Shown here in pieces: positions 1 through 9,770 of a stretch of 18,562 bases of DNA (within the stretch, counting starts at the first letter, position 1; the number at the start of each line of letters is the position of its first letter). Origin of the DNA: Haliscomenobacter sp. (GTDB lineage: Bacteria > Bacteroidota > Bacteroidia > Chitinophagales > Saprospiraceae); contig NZ_JADKCX010000089.1 in the NCBI RefSeq assembly GCF_016718685.1, positions 1 to 18,562 of the forward strand, written 5' to 3'. The position numbers and the translations under genes are program-made. The notes beneath the pieces are model-generated. The model searched no databases and was not told where the DNA came from. It saw only the letters and a list, made by a program, of their open reading frames with translations.

Positions 1-3000
1 CACTTCATTGATTTTACATCGCCAGTAAAAGACAATCCAGATTCCGCCTGGGGTACGTACCTGAAATTTCCTTTGCCATTTCCTTCATAAAGCTGCCCAA
101 AGTTTGCATCAATACTCCCCAAACGGATGCGTATCGCGCTCTGGTTGCCAGCCAGGATAAAATCAAGGTGACCATCGTGATTGTAATCAAGCACTTCAAT
201 ACTATAGACAGGTGCATACTGGGCCTCAGGTGGCAAAATGTGTTTGACAAACTGCTTGCCCTGATTTTCAAAATAAACGCTTCGCAGTTCAGTTGCGGCC
301 AATCTTTTTGCTTGCGAAAGCTCCGTAGGAGTGAACAAGTCGCTTAGTGTGGCTTCAGAATAGGGTGCATAGGTTGTGAACTTCTTGCGCAAGGGAAAAA
401 GTTGATCCAACAGTTCATCACGACCAGCAAAGGGGTAAGGTTTGTGTTGTACATACGAAACCAGAATCGGATCGATGCTACCATTGCTATCAAAGTCTGA
501 ATAGACCATACTGATGGGTTCTGATTCACTTGCTTTGAACTGAGAATTCAAACCGAAATTGCCCGCAATCAGGTCGTCATCGCCATCATGGTCAAAATCG
601 GCCACGGCTAGTTTACTCCACCAGCCAGATTCCACATTTTTGAAATATTGATTGGTGGCTTCCTCAAAACGTTTCCCTTGTTTGTTGATCCATACACTGA
701 TTGGCATGAACTCTCCCAGCACAATCAGGTCAGCAAAAGTATCCTCGTTGAGGTCAATCCAGGCTGCATCGGTAACCATGCCCAGGTTTTTCAACAAAGG
801 CAATAGACTTTCAGTAGCATCGGTAAATCGCCCTGAACCATCATTGAGCAAGAGATAACTTGGTGGAGATTGTGGATATGAACCCGGCATCACCCTGCCA
901 CCTACGAACAAGTCAAGATCACCATCGTGATCAAGATCCATTGGCCGCACACAGGATTTGGCTGGAGACATGTGTGGTATTGCGCCTAGCGCTTTGGTGG
1001 GAATTTCCCTTACCATCATTGAGGTACAAGCGATCTTGCAAGGCATCTTCATCCGGTTGGTATTCGTGATAACCGCCACTCACTACATATAAATCTTGAT
1101 CACCATCACCGTCAGCGTCGAAAAAGCTGGCATCTGCATCCGCGCAATTGGCATCTTCTTTGAAATCAAAATTACCCATCATCCTGAAGATGCCGTTGCT
1201 CAACTGTACGAACAAACGACCAGGATTTTCTTTGGTGCCCCCAACAAATATATCCAGCGTACCATCTTTATTGACATCGGCACTCGCCATCACGGGGCCG
1301 CAAGGCGACAGCATAGTGTTGAGCAGTGGTTGTCGTTTAAAATCATTTGCCCCATATTCCGTGTGACGATAGGTCAGTGGGGATTTTTCGCTTTTGAAAA
1401 GGGTAGCTGTTTGAGGGGTAGCATCATGATCAGTTGGGATCGAGTTTACTTCTTCCAACACGAGCAACTGGTCGGCCATTAATGTTGGCAATTTTACTTT
1501 TTTTGCCAGTCGGCCAAACTACAACGATCGAATCGATCTTTGTTTGGCCATCCAAGCCAGCATGCATTCTGCTAGAAACAGAGGACTGATAACCGCGCAC
1601 CGGCATCATTTCAAAAAACTGTCTGCCCTGTCCAGTGTAAATCGTAACCGCGCTTCCAATCGCCTGTGTATTCAGTCCAGCACCTTTAAGCTGTAAAGCG
1701 ATGTAGTGGCGCGATGCGTTTTGTTGGCGTGCAAGATTCCGGTAAAGCGATGCCTCCAGCATTTTGATTGTTGACAATCAAATCCAGATCGCCATCATTG
1801 TCCAGATCGGCATAAGCAGCACCATTTGAAAAAGTGGGTATTGAAAACCCCCAGGCCTTGCTTTGATCCTCAAACCGGGTATTGCCCATGTTTTTAAAAA
1901 TATAATTGTGCACCGGGGTTGAAGGCATGGACTTGGCCAACTCCAAGGTATCGGCTTTTTCGTGCGCCAGGACTTTTTGAAAATAATAATCCCCTTTGTA
2001 TTTAAGAAAATCGCGGTTGGTATAATCTCGGAAATACCCGTTTGTGACAAACAGATCTTTCCAGCCATCATTGTCGTAATCGGCAAACAGTGGGGCCCAA
2101 CTCCAGTCGGTATTGGATACGCCCGCCAGTTGTCCCACTTCCGAAAATGTGCCGTTGCCATTGTTGAGGTGAAGCATATTGCGCATGAACTGGTAGTGAT
2201 AGCCCTCGCTCACCATGAGCGCGAATTGCTCGTAGTTATCGGGGCCATACAATAGCTTCTGCCTCTTATTGTCTTCCGGCAGCATGTCGGCTGTGAAAAT
2301 ATCCGGCAACAGATCATTGTTGATATCGGCTATATCAGAACCCATCGAGAATTGCGAAATGTGTTGGAGCGAAACATCCAGTTTATTGGTGAATGTTCCA
2401 TTGCGATTGTTGATGTAGAGGTAGTCTGGTTCCGCATAGTCGTTGGAGACATAGATATCCAGCCAGCCATCTTTGTTCACATCCGATACCGTTACGCCCA
2501 AACCAAAGCCGAGTGCATTAGAAAGAATACCAGCCTCCTCCGTTACTTCGGAAAATCGCCCATTGTCATTGCGAAACAACTTATCTCCGGCGTAAGGGTG
2601 TTTGGATTTACGGGCCTGCGAATACTCCAGGTCGCGAATCACTTTTACATTGGTAGCGAGTAAAAAAGCATCCAAATCACCATCCCGATCGTAGTCAAAG
2701 AAGGAGACTTGGGTGGTGTATGATGGATCGTCAAGCCCCATTTCTTGGGCCTTATCGATGAAAGTGAGGTTCCCTTGGTTGATGAAAAACTGATTGCGTC
2801 TTTTTTCTGCATCTGTTTTGCCGGAGTAACACACGTAGATATCGAGAAGCCCATCGCCGTTGATGTCTACCATGGATGTGCCACTTTTCCACCCCACCCG
2901 GCCAGCTACTCCCGCAGCTTGAGTAATGTCTTTGAATTTGAAGTTGCCCTGATTGAGGTACAACTTATTGAGCTGCATGTTAGAAATAAAGTAGATGTCT

Positions 3001-3208
3001 TCGAGGCCATCGTTGTTGATGTCCCCAACGGCTATCCCCCGCCATTGAACAAGTTTTCGTAAGTCAATGCGTTTTGAGTCGCGTTTTCAACAATCGTGTT
3101 TTTGAATGATACACCTGAACGCGAAGAATTAACGGGCTCGAATAAACTTTGCGCCTTGGCAAACGCCAAGGTGATTAAAGAAAGCACAACTGCGAATACC
3201 TTTTTCAT
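1..3208 (-). pseudogene. CRTAC1-like FG-GAP/VCBS repeat protein with ASPIC/UnbV domain, frameshifted and cut by window edge
   Basis: Large secreted repeat protein, broken into five reading-frame pieces. The chosen ATG (3208) starts a signal peptide (MKKVFAVVLSL...FAKAQ); an in-frame TTG at 3241 is less likely. Calcium-type FG-GAP motifs follow in every piece, for example DINGDGLLDIY, DYDRDGDLD, DVNKDGWLDIY, DYDNDGWKD, DLDNDGDLD, DVNKDGTLDIF, DADGDGDQD, DLDHDGDLD, DFDHDGDDD and DYNHDGHLD. An ASPIC/UnbV-like stretch (GSAVTIYTGQGRQF...VVVWPTGKK) sits in the middle. Pieces run about 3208-3035, 3034-1757, 1756-1500, 1500-1005 and 1005-1; the last stays open to the edge. Breaks: C5 at 3036-3040 (one base short), CC at 1756-1757 (one extra), T7 at 1498-1504 (one extra), and about 1001-1008 (one extra or two missing). 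The family is usually around 1,100 residues and often accompanies SusCD; the visible span equals about 1,069 codons, so little is missing. The role is probably a cell-surface adhesive or binding beta-propeller. Either recent decay or sequence error would explain the breaks, because no motif is degraded. Confidence 0.82.
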
Positions 3209-3286
3209 TGATACGGAGAATTTCGTCACTTTCAAACGCAATTAACTGCTATTAATGATGACCGGGCACTTATCAACAGCAAGTTA

Positions 3287-3320
3287 TAAAAAAATAAAAG
3301 GCCGGATTGGAGTCCAGCCC
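3287..3320 (-). terminator. Rho-independent terminator after susD
   Basis: Read on the minus strand, GGCTGGA pairs with TCCGGCC (7 bp, one G.T wobble) around a 6-nt loop at 3300-3319, and TTTTATTTTTTT follows. It lies about 50 bp after the susD stop and about 80 bp before the start of the CRTAC1-like gene. The susCD transcript probably ends mainly here, and the FG-GAP gene then needs readthrough or its own promoter. No convincing Bacteroidota promoter is visible between the terminator and that gene. Confidence 0.8.
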
Positions 3321-3368
3321 TTCTTTCCTTAAACTGTGGGAACAAGAAAGTCCTAACTGATTTTCAAC

Positions 3369-5003
3369 TTAATTAGCGTCCCACCAAACGCGGGAAGTCC
3401 ACTGATCGCCTCCTGGAAGTCTGGTGACTGCCTTGGTGTAAGCATCACCATTCTGGCCAGCTTCTCCAGTTGGATAAGGCTGTCTGCGAGGAATTGCTCC
3501 ATTCGAGAAATTTCCAGTAAATTTAACAGGTGTTAGCACTGGATGGCCCGAACGTTTCCAGTTGTTCCATGCCTCAACAAAGTTGAACAAAAGGCCAGTG
3601 GTTGCCCAATACTGCTCATTGATCATCTTTAGAGAATTGGCTTGGGAAGAAACGTCAAGCGGGTTTGCTGTAACATATGCGTTTACCGTAGCCGCATCAA
3701 TAGCTGCGCTGGCGCCAAATGGTGCCATGCCAGCCAAGGCACCTCGAAGCGCGTTGCTGTAGTGACTAGCAGAAGTTCCCGATACCGTAAAGCCTCTTAC
3801 AACTGCCTCTGCCAAGAGCAATTCACTCTCAGCGTAAGTCAGAATAAATGCGGGGGCATTTACATTGCGGTAGATAGCTGTTGGACGTGAGTACTTCCCA
3901 ATTTTGGTAGCATCTGAGCCAGAGCCTGTTGCGCCTGGAAAACCAGGAGAGGTAGAGATGTCGGTGGCTCCTCCAGCTATATCAAATCCGTTGGGCAAAC
4001 CAAGCTGGTTTGCAGGAGTAGAATTGCCACTCAGTGCAGCGTTGTTGTTAGCCGCAAAGCCATCTTGTGGAACTTCAGCAATTAATCCCAGGCGAGGATC
4101 ATTTTTGGTCTTCAAATAATCAATGATGGTTTTGCTCCAGCGAACCTCATAAAAATCAGAAGCAGTATTCAAAGGTCCTGCATTGCCGTTCGTATAGCCA
4201 TTGGTATTGTCATACTTGATAAAAGCGTCATCAGCTGCACTGGCAAATGTGCCGCCCGCTGCTGCTTTCTCGGCATAAGTCTTGGCAGTGGCTGGACTTG
4301 CTTTTACCAATCGCATGGCCATGCGCAACATGAGCGAGTAACCAAATTTTTTCCATTTGGCAACATCCCCATTGTACATCAGATCCGCAGTTGGGCCTTT
4401 TTTGGACACATCTAAACTGCTTACCGCAGCGTCCAAATCCTTAAGCAGAGCCTGGTAAAGAGCCTCCTGTGTGTCATAAACTGGCTGAGTGAGCCCGGCA
4501 GCAGCCTGCAATGCTTCCGTGTATGGTATGTCTCCATAAACATCGGTAATGTGCTGCATGTTCAGGATAATCATGATTTTGGCCACCGCCCTCAAATTTT
4601 CAAACCCAGTTTTGCCTTCGGTATCAAACAGGATTTGATTGGCCAGGGTAGCTGATCGATAACCATTGTTCCAGCCTCCTTGTTGATAATTCGCCGTGTT
4701 GGTAGATGGAACATACTTGTCCATGTTGGAGTAGTAGTTGGCACCTAAGGTAGAGGTACTGGCCAAAATTTGTACCCATCCGCTCTGAAATAGAATAGGG
4801 CCACTATAACCCGTAGTTGCACCCAAATAATTCGCCTGACTAGAAGACAAGAAGAAATTCGGGTCAAAGTTTGCGGGTGAAGACCTAGTTGGGTCTACGT
4901 TCAACTCGGCCAAATCGTCGCAGGAGAAGGTAAAGAAAGTCAGTACCAACACTAAGTAGGCAAGTCTTCCTTGTTTAAGGATATTCTTATATTGTATTTT
5001 CAT
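3369..5003 (-). CDS. SusD/RagB family outer-membrane lipoprotein (SusD-like_2 type)
   Basis: Surface-exposed glycan or nutrient-binding lipoprotein that caps the SusC barrel. The 544-residue protein starts with a lipoprotein signal (hydrophobic residues 14-27, then FTFSC with Cys28). CDDLAELN follows, with the acidic residues after Cys that Bacteroidota use for surface export. The helical TPR-like core shows typical family wording such as HITDVYGDIPYTEAL (about 153-167), PVYDTQEALYQ, and the KYDNTNGYTNGNAGPL region. Near the C-terminus, YWATTGLLFNFVEAWNNWKRSGHP matches the usual EAW.nWkRtG.P ending of SusD-like proteins. Length is normal (500-600). The ATG at 5003 lies 8 bp after the susC stop, so the two are co-transcribed and probably translationally coupled. 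The ligand cannot be inferred; the protein is not close enough to starch SusD to use that symbol. Confidence 0.95.
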   Translation of the reverse strand: MKIQYKNILKQGRLAYLVLVLTFFTFSCDDLAELNVDPTRSSPANFDPNFFLSSSQANYLGATTGYSGPILFQSGWVQILASTSTLGANYYSNMDKYVPSTNTANYQQGGWNNGYRSATLANQILFDTEGKTGFENLRAVAKIMIILNMQHITDVYGDIPYTEALQAAAGLTQPVYDTQEALYQALLKDLDAAVSSLDVSKKGPTADLMYNGDVAKWKKFGYSLMLRMAMRLVKASPATAKTYAEKAAAGGTFASAADDAFIKYDNTNGYTNGNAGPLNTASDFYEVRWSKTIIDYLKTKNDPRLGLIAEVPQDGFAANNNAALSGNSTPANQLGLPNGFDIAGGATDISTSPGFPGATGSGSDATKIGKYSRPTAIYRNVNAPAFILTYAESELLLAEAVVRGFTVSGTSASHYSNALRGALAGMAPFGASAAIDAATVNAYVTANPLDVSSQANSLKMINEQYWATTGLLFNFVEAWNNWKRSGHPVLTPVKFTGNFSNGAIPRRQPYPTGEAGQNGDAYTKAVTRLPGGDQWTSRVWWDAN

Positions 5004-5011
5004 GGTTCTGG

Positions 5012-8000
5012 CTATTTGAATTTAAAGTTAAGGTTGAGTCCGATTGAACGGGCAGAAGGCAAACCTGTTCCCTCAATGCCATAATAGCGGAGATTAGACC
5101 CGAATGAAGATTCAGGATCAATATTCTTCGCTTTACGCATTAAGATGGCAAGATTACGCCCAACCAGGGACAATTGAATAGACTGGAAAGGAAGCTTTCC
5201 AAGTTTTGTGCCTTGAATCTGGTAGCCAAAGGTAAGCTGGCGGAATTTTATGAAGTCACCATCAACTACGCTACTTGCGGTAATCTGTTGTGCAACGGCT
5301 TGGTAATAAAGTTGAGCTGGGGCTTTCACCGTATTGGGTGTACCTGATTCTATAACACCCGTTGTTATTCCATCACGGCCTTCCAGGGTGATTTTGTTTA
5401 AGCCACGGGCAATGGAATAGTGCTCGGTTGCAGAAAGTACTTTATTCCCGAAACTATAGTCAATGAGAAATGCAAGATTGAAACCTTTATAGGTCAGTTG
5501 ATTCATTAAGCCTCCATATTGAGTAGGCAAAACACTTCCCATTGGGATTAAATCACCTCTCACTGGGATTCCACTTGCGTTCACTACAATTTGACCATTG
5601 CTTCTTTTGTAATCATACGCCATGATCTGCGGACCAGCCAGGCCAGGCACAAAAGCGGTAATGGCGTTGCCCAAGGTGGCGCGATTGGAGCCCAATTGCA
5701 GATTGGTATTGTTTAGGTCAGTGGAGATGATCTTGTTGCTAACGTTGGTGTAATTCAGGGTTGCGTTCCATTCAAAATTTGCTGTCCGAACAATTACACC
5801 TTTAACTTGAAGCTCAATACCCGTGTTTTCTGTTGAACCCGTGCCTACGAAACCACCAGTAAATCCAGCTGCTGGGCTAAAATTAGCGCGCATGATTTCA
5901 TTTTTGGTCGTACGGTTGAACCAGGCCAAGTCAAATCCCAAACGGTTCTGGAAGAACTTAAGTTCGGTACCGATTTCAATTTCGGTAAGGGTAAAGGGAT
6001 TCAAAGTAGAGTTGGGTGCAGTTCCAGGGAATGTACCCATGGGCCGACCATTGAATGAACGATCCAAGTTATAGTACAATGATGTTTGGTAAGGGTCACC
6101 TAGCTCACCACTGGTTTGAGCGAAGGAAGCACGTATTTTCCCAAAGCTCAATTTCCCAAAATTGCCCAATTCACTGAACAAGAAACTGGTGGAGACCGAT
6201 GGTGTAAAGATTCCCGTCTGCTTTTCCGGATTGATCAAAGAATAAAGCGTGGAATAGTCATCGTACCGGCCAGTTGTGTTTACAGTCAGGAAATTCTTGT
6301 AGGAAAAATCCACTGAGTAGAACCCTGAATGAACGCCTTGCTTCGAAAATCCATAATCACCCCCTGATCGTTGTGACAAGTTTGACAATGTATATACATA
6401 GGGAAGTGTAAAAAATGAGCCGCCAACCCCTACGTATTCTGATTCATTTTTCCGGATGTTGCCCCCAATCAGAGCATCAAAAGACAGATCATCGCTAATC
6501 TTCTTACTTGCACCAAGAATACCTTCGATGTTCAACTCAGAACGCTGGGTTTGAGATTGCCCCATCGATCCACTTCCATCAGGTCTGGTTTGGTAGGCAG
6601 TTCCCCAAGGAGTTACGTTAAAAGACTTGTCATTGCTTAAATCATAGCCCACCCGAGCCTGTGCGTACAACCAGCTGGTCAGATCGTAACGAGCCATCAT
6701 CGATGAAATTATACGTCTGCGGCTGTGGTCATTCTCAAATTGATTGGTTACAAAGTAAGGGTTGCTTACGTACTCGTCATCACTCCATCTAACTTCGGCA
6801 CCATTCTTTGCAGCATCAAATCCGGGAGCCAAGATGCTCTGATCTACGTTGGTGGCCAAAAACAAGATGTTGTTCGCGTTCATTGGCCCATCACTCAGGT
6901 ATGAACGGTTGTCTGCCTTTTCATCTACGTAGTTTGCAACAGCAGTAACCGAGAGCTTTTTAGTGATTTTTTGATCCAGGCTAAAGTTGAAAGTTTTTCT
7001 TTCGAGGCCACTGTTGGGCACCATGGATTGATTGGAAAGGTTTGATGCCGACAATCTGAAAGAACCTGACTCATTTCCTTTTGAAACAGAAAGAGTGTTT
7101 GTAAAGGAGGAACCAGTTCTGTAGAAGTTCTTGATGTTGTCCCTTTGTGGGCTGTAAGGATAAGACTTACCATCAAATTGAGGGGTAGAGCTGCCATCTA
7201 GCTTAGGCCCCCAACTCATCCGAGTTGAAGAGAGCGCGGAGTTGGCATCAACTGGTTTAACCCCCAAAAGACCTTGTCCATACTCGTACTGAAAATCAGT
7301 AAGATTCAGGGCATTGTCGGTCATGTAATTCGTGTTGTACTCAACGGAAAAATCGTTTTTCTTACCCTTTTTGGTGGTAATTAAGATTACACCGTTTGAA
7401 GCACGAGCGCCATACAAAGCAGAAGCGGACTGACCTTTCAGAATGGTCATGGTCTCAATGTCATCCGGGTTAAGGTTACCTATACCGTCGCCATTGTCGC
7501 CGCCACCCCACTCGCCAGCACTACCGCGCTGCGTGTTATCCATGGGAATACCATTGATAACATAGAGTGGTGAACCTCCGCTGTTCATGCTGGGCATTCC
7601 ACGCAGCAGCACTTGAGCTGTTCCCCCGGGGCCACCATTGGTACCTCTTACGGTTACCCCCGGAGCGGTGCCCTGGAGGGATAAAGCTACGTTGGTTTCT
7701 CTAGCCTTGTTCAGCTGATCGCCATTAATGGTAGAAACGGCATACCCAAGTTTTCTACTTTCTTTACTAATGCCAAGTGCCGTTATCACGGCTTCCTGCA
7801 TAGTGAGTACATCCTCTACAAGGACAATATTCAACTCAGTCTGGTTAGTCACTTGCACTTCCTGCGTAGCGAATCCGGTGTAGGAGAGGGTAAGTGTTTC
7901 ACCAGGACTAACCTGAAGCGAAAAACGGCCGTCTACTTCCGTAACGGTACCGACAGTCCTCCCCTTGACTAGTATATTCACACCTGGGAGCGGCAATCCA

Positions 8001-8119
8001 TCTGTTTTTGAGGTAACCGTACCTTTTACAGTTCCCTGAGCCCAGGCACCTGTCACGAAGAGGCCAAGCACCAGAATTAAGCAGATTTTGATCTGCAATC
8101 GTAAACTTCTATTCATCAT
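5012..8119 (-). CDS. SusC/RagA family TonB-dependent outer-membrane transporter
   Basis: TonB-linked outer-membrane barrel that imports the nutrient captured by its SusD partner. At 1,035 residues it is of usual length. Visible in order: signal peptide (1-27, ending VTGAWAQ); an N-terminal carboxypeptidase-regulatory-like beta-sandwich (about 29-105: GTVKGTVTSKTDGLPLPGVN...GRFSLQVSPGE); a plug (about 115-235) with LQGTAPGVTVRGTNG, VLLRGMPSMN and the SusC signature NPDDIETMTILKGQSASAL then YGARASNGVILITTKKGK; and a 22-strand-type barrel ending in an aromatic-rich C-terminus (LNLNFKFK). The start has tandem ATG codons (8119 and 8116); the first is used here. A 76-bp gap separates it from the upstream ROK gene, with no clear promoter in the gap, so it may be transcribed from the ROK promoter or from a promoter inside ROK. 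No N-terminal signalling (STN) extension is seen, so it is a plain transporter rather than an anti-sigma-coupled one. Confidence 0.96.
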   Translation of the reverse strand: MMNRSLRLQIKICLILVLGLFVTGAWAQGTVKGTVTSKTDGLPLPGVNILVKGRTVGTVTEVDGRFSLQVSPGETLTLSYTGFATQEVQVTNQTELNIVLVEDVLTMQEAVITALGISKESRKLGYAVSTINGDQLNKARETNVALSLQGTAPGVTVRGTNGGPGGTAQVLLRGMPSMNSGGSPLYVINGIPMDNTQRGSAGEWGGGDNGDGIGNLNPDDIETMTILKGQSASALYGARASNGVILITTKKGKKNDFSVEYNTNYMTDNALNLTDFQYEYGQGLLGVKPVDANSALSSTRMSWGPKLDGSSTPQFDGKSYPYSPQRDNIKNFYRTGSSFTNTLSVSKGNESGSFRLSASNLSNQSMVPNSGLERKTFNFSLDQKITKKLSVTAVANYVDEKADNRSYLSDGPMNANNILFLATNVDQSILAPGFDAAKNGAEVRWSDDEYVSNPYFVTNQFENDHSRRRIISSMMARYDLTSWLYAQARVGYDLSNDKSFNVTPWGTAYQTRPDGSGSMGQSQTQRSELNIEGILGASKKISDDLSFDALIGGNIRKNESEYVGVGGSFFTLPYVYTLSNLSQRSGGDYGFSKQGVHSGFYSVDFSYKNFLTVNTTGRYDDYSTLYSLINPEKQTGIFTPSVSTSFLFSELGNFGKLSFGKIRASFAQTSGELGDPYQTSLYYNLDRSFNGRPMGTFPGTAPNSTLNPFTLTEIEIGTELKFFQNRLGFDLAWFNRTTKNEIMRANFSPAAGFTGGFVGTGSTENTGIELQVKGVIVRTANFEWNATLNYTNVSNKIISTDLNNTNLQLGSNRATLGNAITAFVPGLAGPQIMAYDYKRSNGQIVVNASGIPVRGDLIPMGSVLPTQYGGLMNQLTYKGFNLAFLIDYSFGNKVLSATEHYSIARGLNKITLEGRDGITTGVIESGTPNTVKAPAQLYYQAVAQQITASSVVDGDFIKFRQLTFGYQIQGTKLGKLPFQSIQLSLVGRNLAILMRKAKNIDPESSFGSNLRYYGIEGTGLPSARSIGLNLNFKFK

Positions 8120-8195
8120 TTATTTGAGTTTAAGTAGTTGATTGAAATTGGTAAAAATCAGTCCAGTAGTTAAGTAAGGTAGAGTTGCCATTATA

Positions 8196-9410
8196 TTACA
8201 GAACTTGTTCGTAAGGTGTCGCACTAAACTTGGACAGATGAAGCTGCTCAAAATTCTCCATAACTAAAGCTGCTGCACCAATCATTTCAGCCTGGTAACC
8301 GAGTTCGGATACTTTGATCACTGTGTTGTCCGCTAACCTGGGAATACAATATTCATTCAATGCCTGTTGTATGGGTGCTTGCCAGATTTTTCCAACCATA
8401 GCACCCCGTCCGCTGAGTACAATGAGTTTTGGATTGAGCAAATGAATCAAAATCGAGACCCCACGTCCGATTTTTAAGCCAATTTCAGAGAGTAATTCCA
8501 CTGCAAATTTGTCGCCATTCAAAGCAGCCCTAATGATGGCGAGATTGGCCTCTTCTGGATCACCAAAAACTTGGGCAGCCAGCGTAGTAGCGCGCCCTTG
8601 TTCAATGCCTTTACGGGCATTTTCGACCAAGACCAAAAGAGAGGTTTCGGTTTCCAGGCAGCCGTGTTTGCCACAACTACACAGTTTGTTGTTGTTGAAA
8701 AGTGGGATATGACTGAACTCCCCCGCAAAACCGATCTCACCCCGATAGAGGGCACCATCCAGGATCATCCCCAAGCCTACTCCCCAGCCCATGTTGATGA
8801 CCATGGCATTTTTTTCTTGTAAGGCAGCACCGAAACGCAACTCGGCCAAGGCGATAAGACTGGAATCATTGTCGATGAAAACTGGTATACTCAAGGTTTG
8901 TTCAAGGTGTGTAACGATGTTATCTTCAGCCTGTAAAAAGGAATAATTAATGCCTTTTTCTGGATTGATAAAACCTGGCATCGCAATTCCAATGCCAATA
9001 ATTTTATCTGGTGTGATTGGGATGTTTTGTATAAAGGAATCTATTGCTGTGGTCAAGTCGAGTAAAGCGTGATCGTTTTCCTTGAGGGGTAAATCCACCT
9101 TTTTGATGGCACCAATGTAGTTGTTGTGCAAATCCATCAAAGCAATGCGGGTAATCAGCTGATCCATCGATACCGCAATGACATATAGAAAATCGGGACG
9201 GATGGAATACATCAGCGCCCGCCGCCCGCCCGTGGAAGGAGCAAAGCCATTTTCCACGATCAATTCATCTTCCAGCAGCTCATTGACCAACTTGGTGATC
9301 AAAGGCAAGCTTTTTTCCCTCCGCTCGCACAAGTCTGTACATGACAATGAACGGGAGATGTAAAGCTCCTTGATGATCCCCAATTTGTTTTGGTCTTTTT
9401 TGAGCGACAT
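8196..9410 (-). CDS. ROK-family transcriptional regulator (NagC/XylR-like)
   Basis: Sugar-responsive DNA-binding regulator of 404 residues. The ATG at 9410 (MSLKKDQNKLG) is preferred over an upstream in-frame TTG (9476), because the extension is AT-rich and overlaps the promoter. A winged helix-turn-helix lies at about 10-60 (LGIIKELYISRSLSCTDLCE...LLEDELIVENG, then STGGRRALMYSI). The ROK domain follows, with an intact zinc site CSCGKHGCLE (Cys244, 246, 251) plus His234 (EFSHIP), and the sugar-site residues FIDNDSSLIALAE (about 179-191). The N-terminal kinase phosphate loop is degenerate (VSMDQL where kinases have DIGGT), and an HTH is present, so it is a regulator and not a sugar kinase. It lies upstream of susCD on the same strand and divergently from a DUF1080 gene, so those are its likely targets. 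Inducer unknown; typical ROK repressors sense sugars or sugar phosphates. Confidence 0.93.
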   Translation of the reverse strand: MSLKKDQNKLGIIKELYISRSLSCTDLCERREKSLPLITKLVNELLEDELIVENGFAPSTGGRRALMYSIRPDFLYVIAVSMDQLITRIALMDLHNNYIGAIKKVDLPLKENDHALLDLTTAIDSFIQNIPITPDKIIGIGIAMPGFINPEKGINYSFLQAEDNIVTHLEQTLSIPVFIDNDSSLIALAELRFGAALQEKNAMVINMGWGVGLGMILDGALYRGEIGFAGEFSHIPLFNNNKLCSCGKHGCLETETSLLVLVENARKGIEQGRATTLAAQVFGDPEEANLAIIRAALNGDKFAVELLSEIGLKIGRGVSILIHLLNPKLIVLSGRGAMVGKIWQAPIQQALNEYCIPRLADNTVIKVSELGYQAEMIGAAALVMENFEQLHLSKFSATPYEQVL

Positions 9411-9445
9411 ACTTAAATAAGGTCTGTTGAAAAACAATATTTGAA

Positions 9446-9477
9446 CAAACTTAGTATTCTTTTTTAAAAAAATCAAA
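9446..9477 (-). promoter_or_regulatory. Putative Bacteroidota sigma-ABfr promoter for the ROK-susCD unit
   Basis: On the minus strand, TTTG (9477-9474) is separated by 20 nt from TAAGTTTG (9453-9446). This exactly matches the known Bacteroidota -33/-7 pattern TTTG-N(19-21)-TAnnTTTG. The predicted start site would leave a leader of about 30 nt before the ROK ATG at 9410. The spacer contains an A/T palindrome (T5A7 on the plus strand, around 9461-9472), which could be an operator, but that is speculative. Confidence 0.6.
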
Positions 9478-9770
9478 AAAGTATAAGATTGTTTAATTTT
9501 TTGAAGGAACTTTTATTTTATCTTGAGAAAAGTCTGTTCACCTGCAATAAAGTCAATAAAGTTTGTCCTTTTATCAAAAAGCTTCAACTATACCTCTCAA
9601 ACCATACCCTCTACGTTCGCACCTCAGTTGGATGCATTTAGGTTGCTCATTTGCGTAAACAAAGAGGAAAAATATCCAAATATTTGTCTTCTTCGCTCGG
9701 ATAACAAAGGATTTTTATTAATCTAGCATTTCCAAAGATCAACAAACGTTCAAAACCAAAAATTGACACA
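9478..9770. other. Divergent ROK/DUF1080 intergenic region
   Basis: No credible gene is present in the 360-bp divergent spacer (9411-9770). The only open frame, 9523-9726 on the plus strand, has an alternative start and a composition unlike a protein. The spacer contains a tandem direct repeat CAATAAAGT x2 (9545-9562) and a small palindrome AAATAT-CCAA-ATATTT (about 9669-9684). Either could bind a regulator. A TAAAGTTTG at 9557-9565 resembles a -7 element but lacks a well-spaced -33 box, so no plus-strand promoter is called for the DUF1080 gene. The stretch before the ATG (about 9735-9770) is A-rich, as is usual for starts in this phylum. Confidence 0.4.
9545..9562. repeat. Tandem 9-mer direct repeat in a divergent promoter region
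   Basis: Two perfect adjacent copies of CAATAAAGT lie at 9545-9553 and 9554-9562, between the divergent ROK and DUF1080 genes. Tandem half-sites of this size can bind regulators, but an A/T-rich pair can also arise by chance, so the functional reading is weak. Confidence 0.35.

Noticed and set aside
1096..1482. 128-codon plus-strand open frame
   Set aside because: Antisense to the FG-GAP gene; its isoleucine-rich text is the complement of the Asp-rich repeats.
8196..9410. Sugar kinase reading of the ROK protein
   Set aside because: An N-terminal winged HTH is present and the first phosphate loop is degenerate, so a regulator is the better call.
9523..9726. 67-codon open frame in the divergent spacer
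   Set aside because: It uses a non-ATG start, has no signal, domain or coding-like composition, and lies in an AT-rich promoter region.
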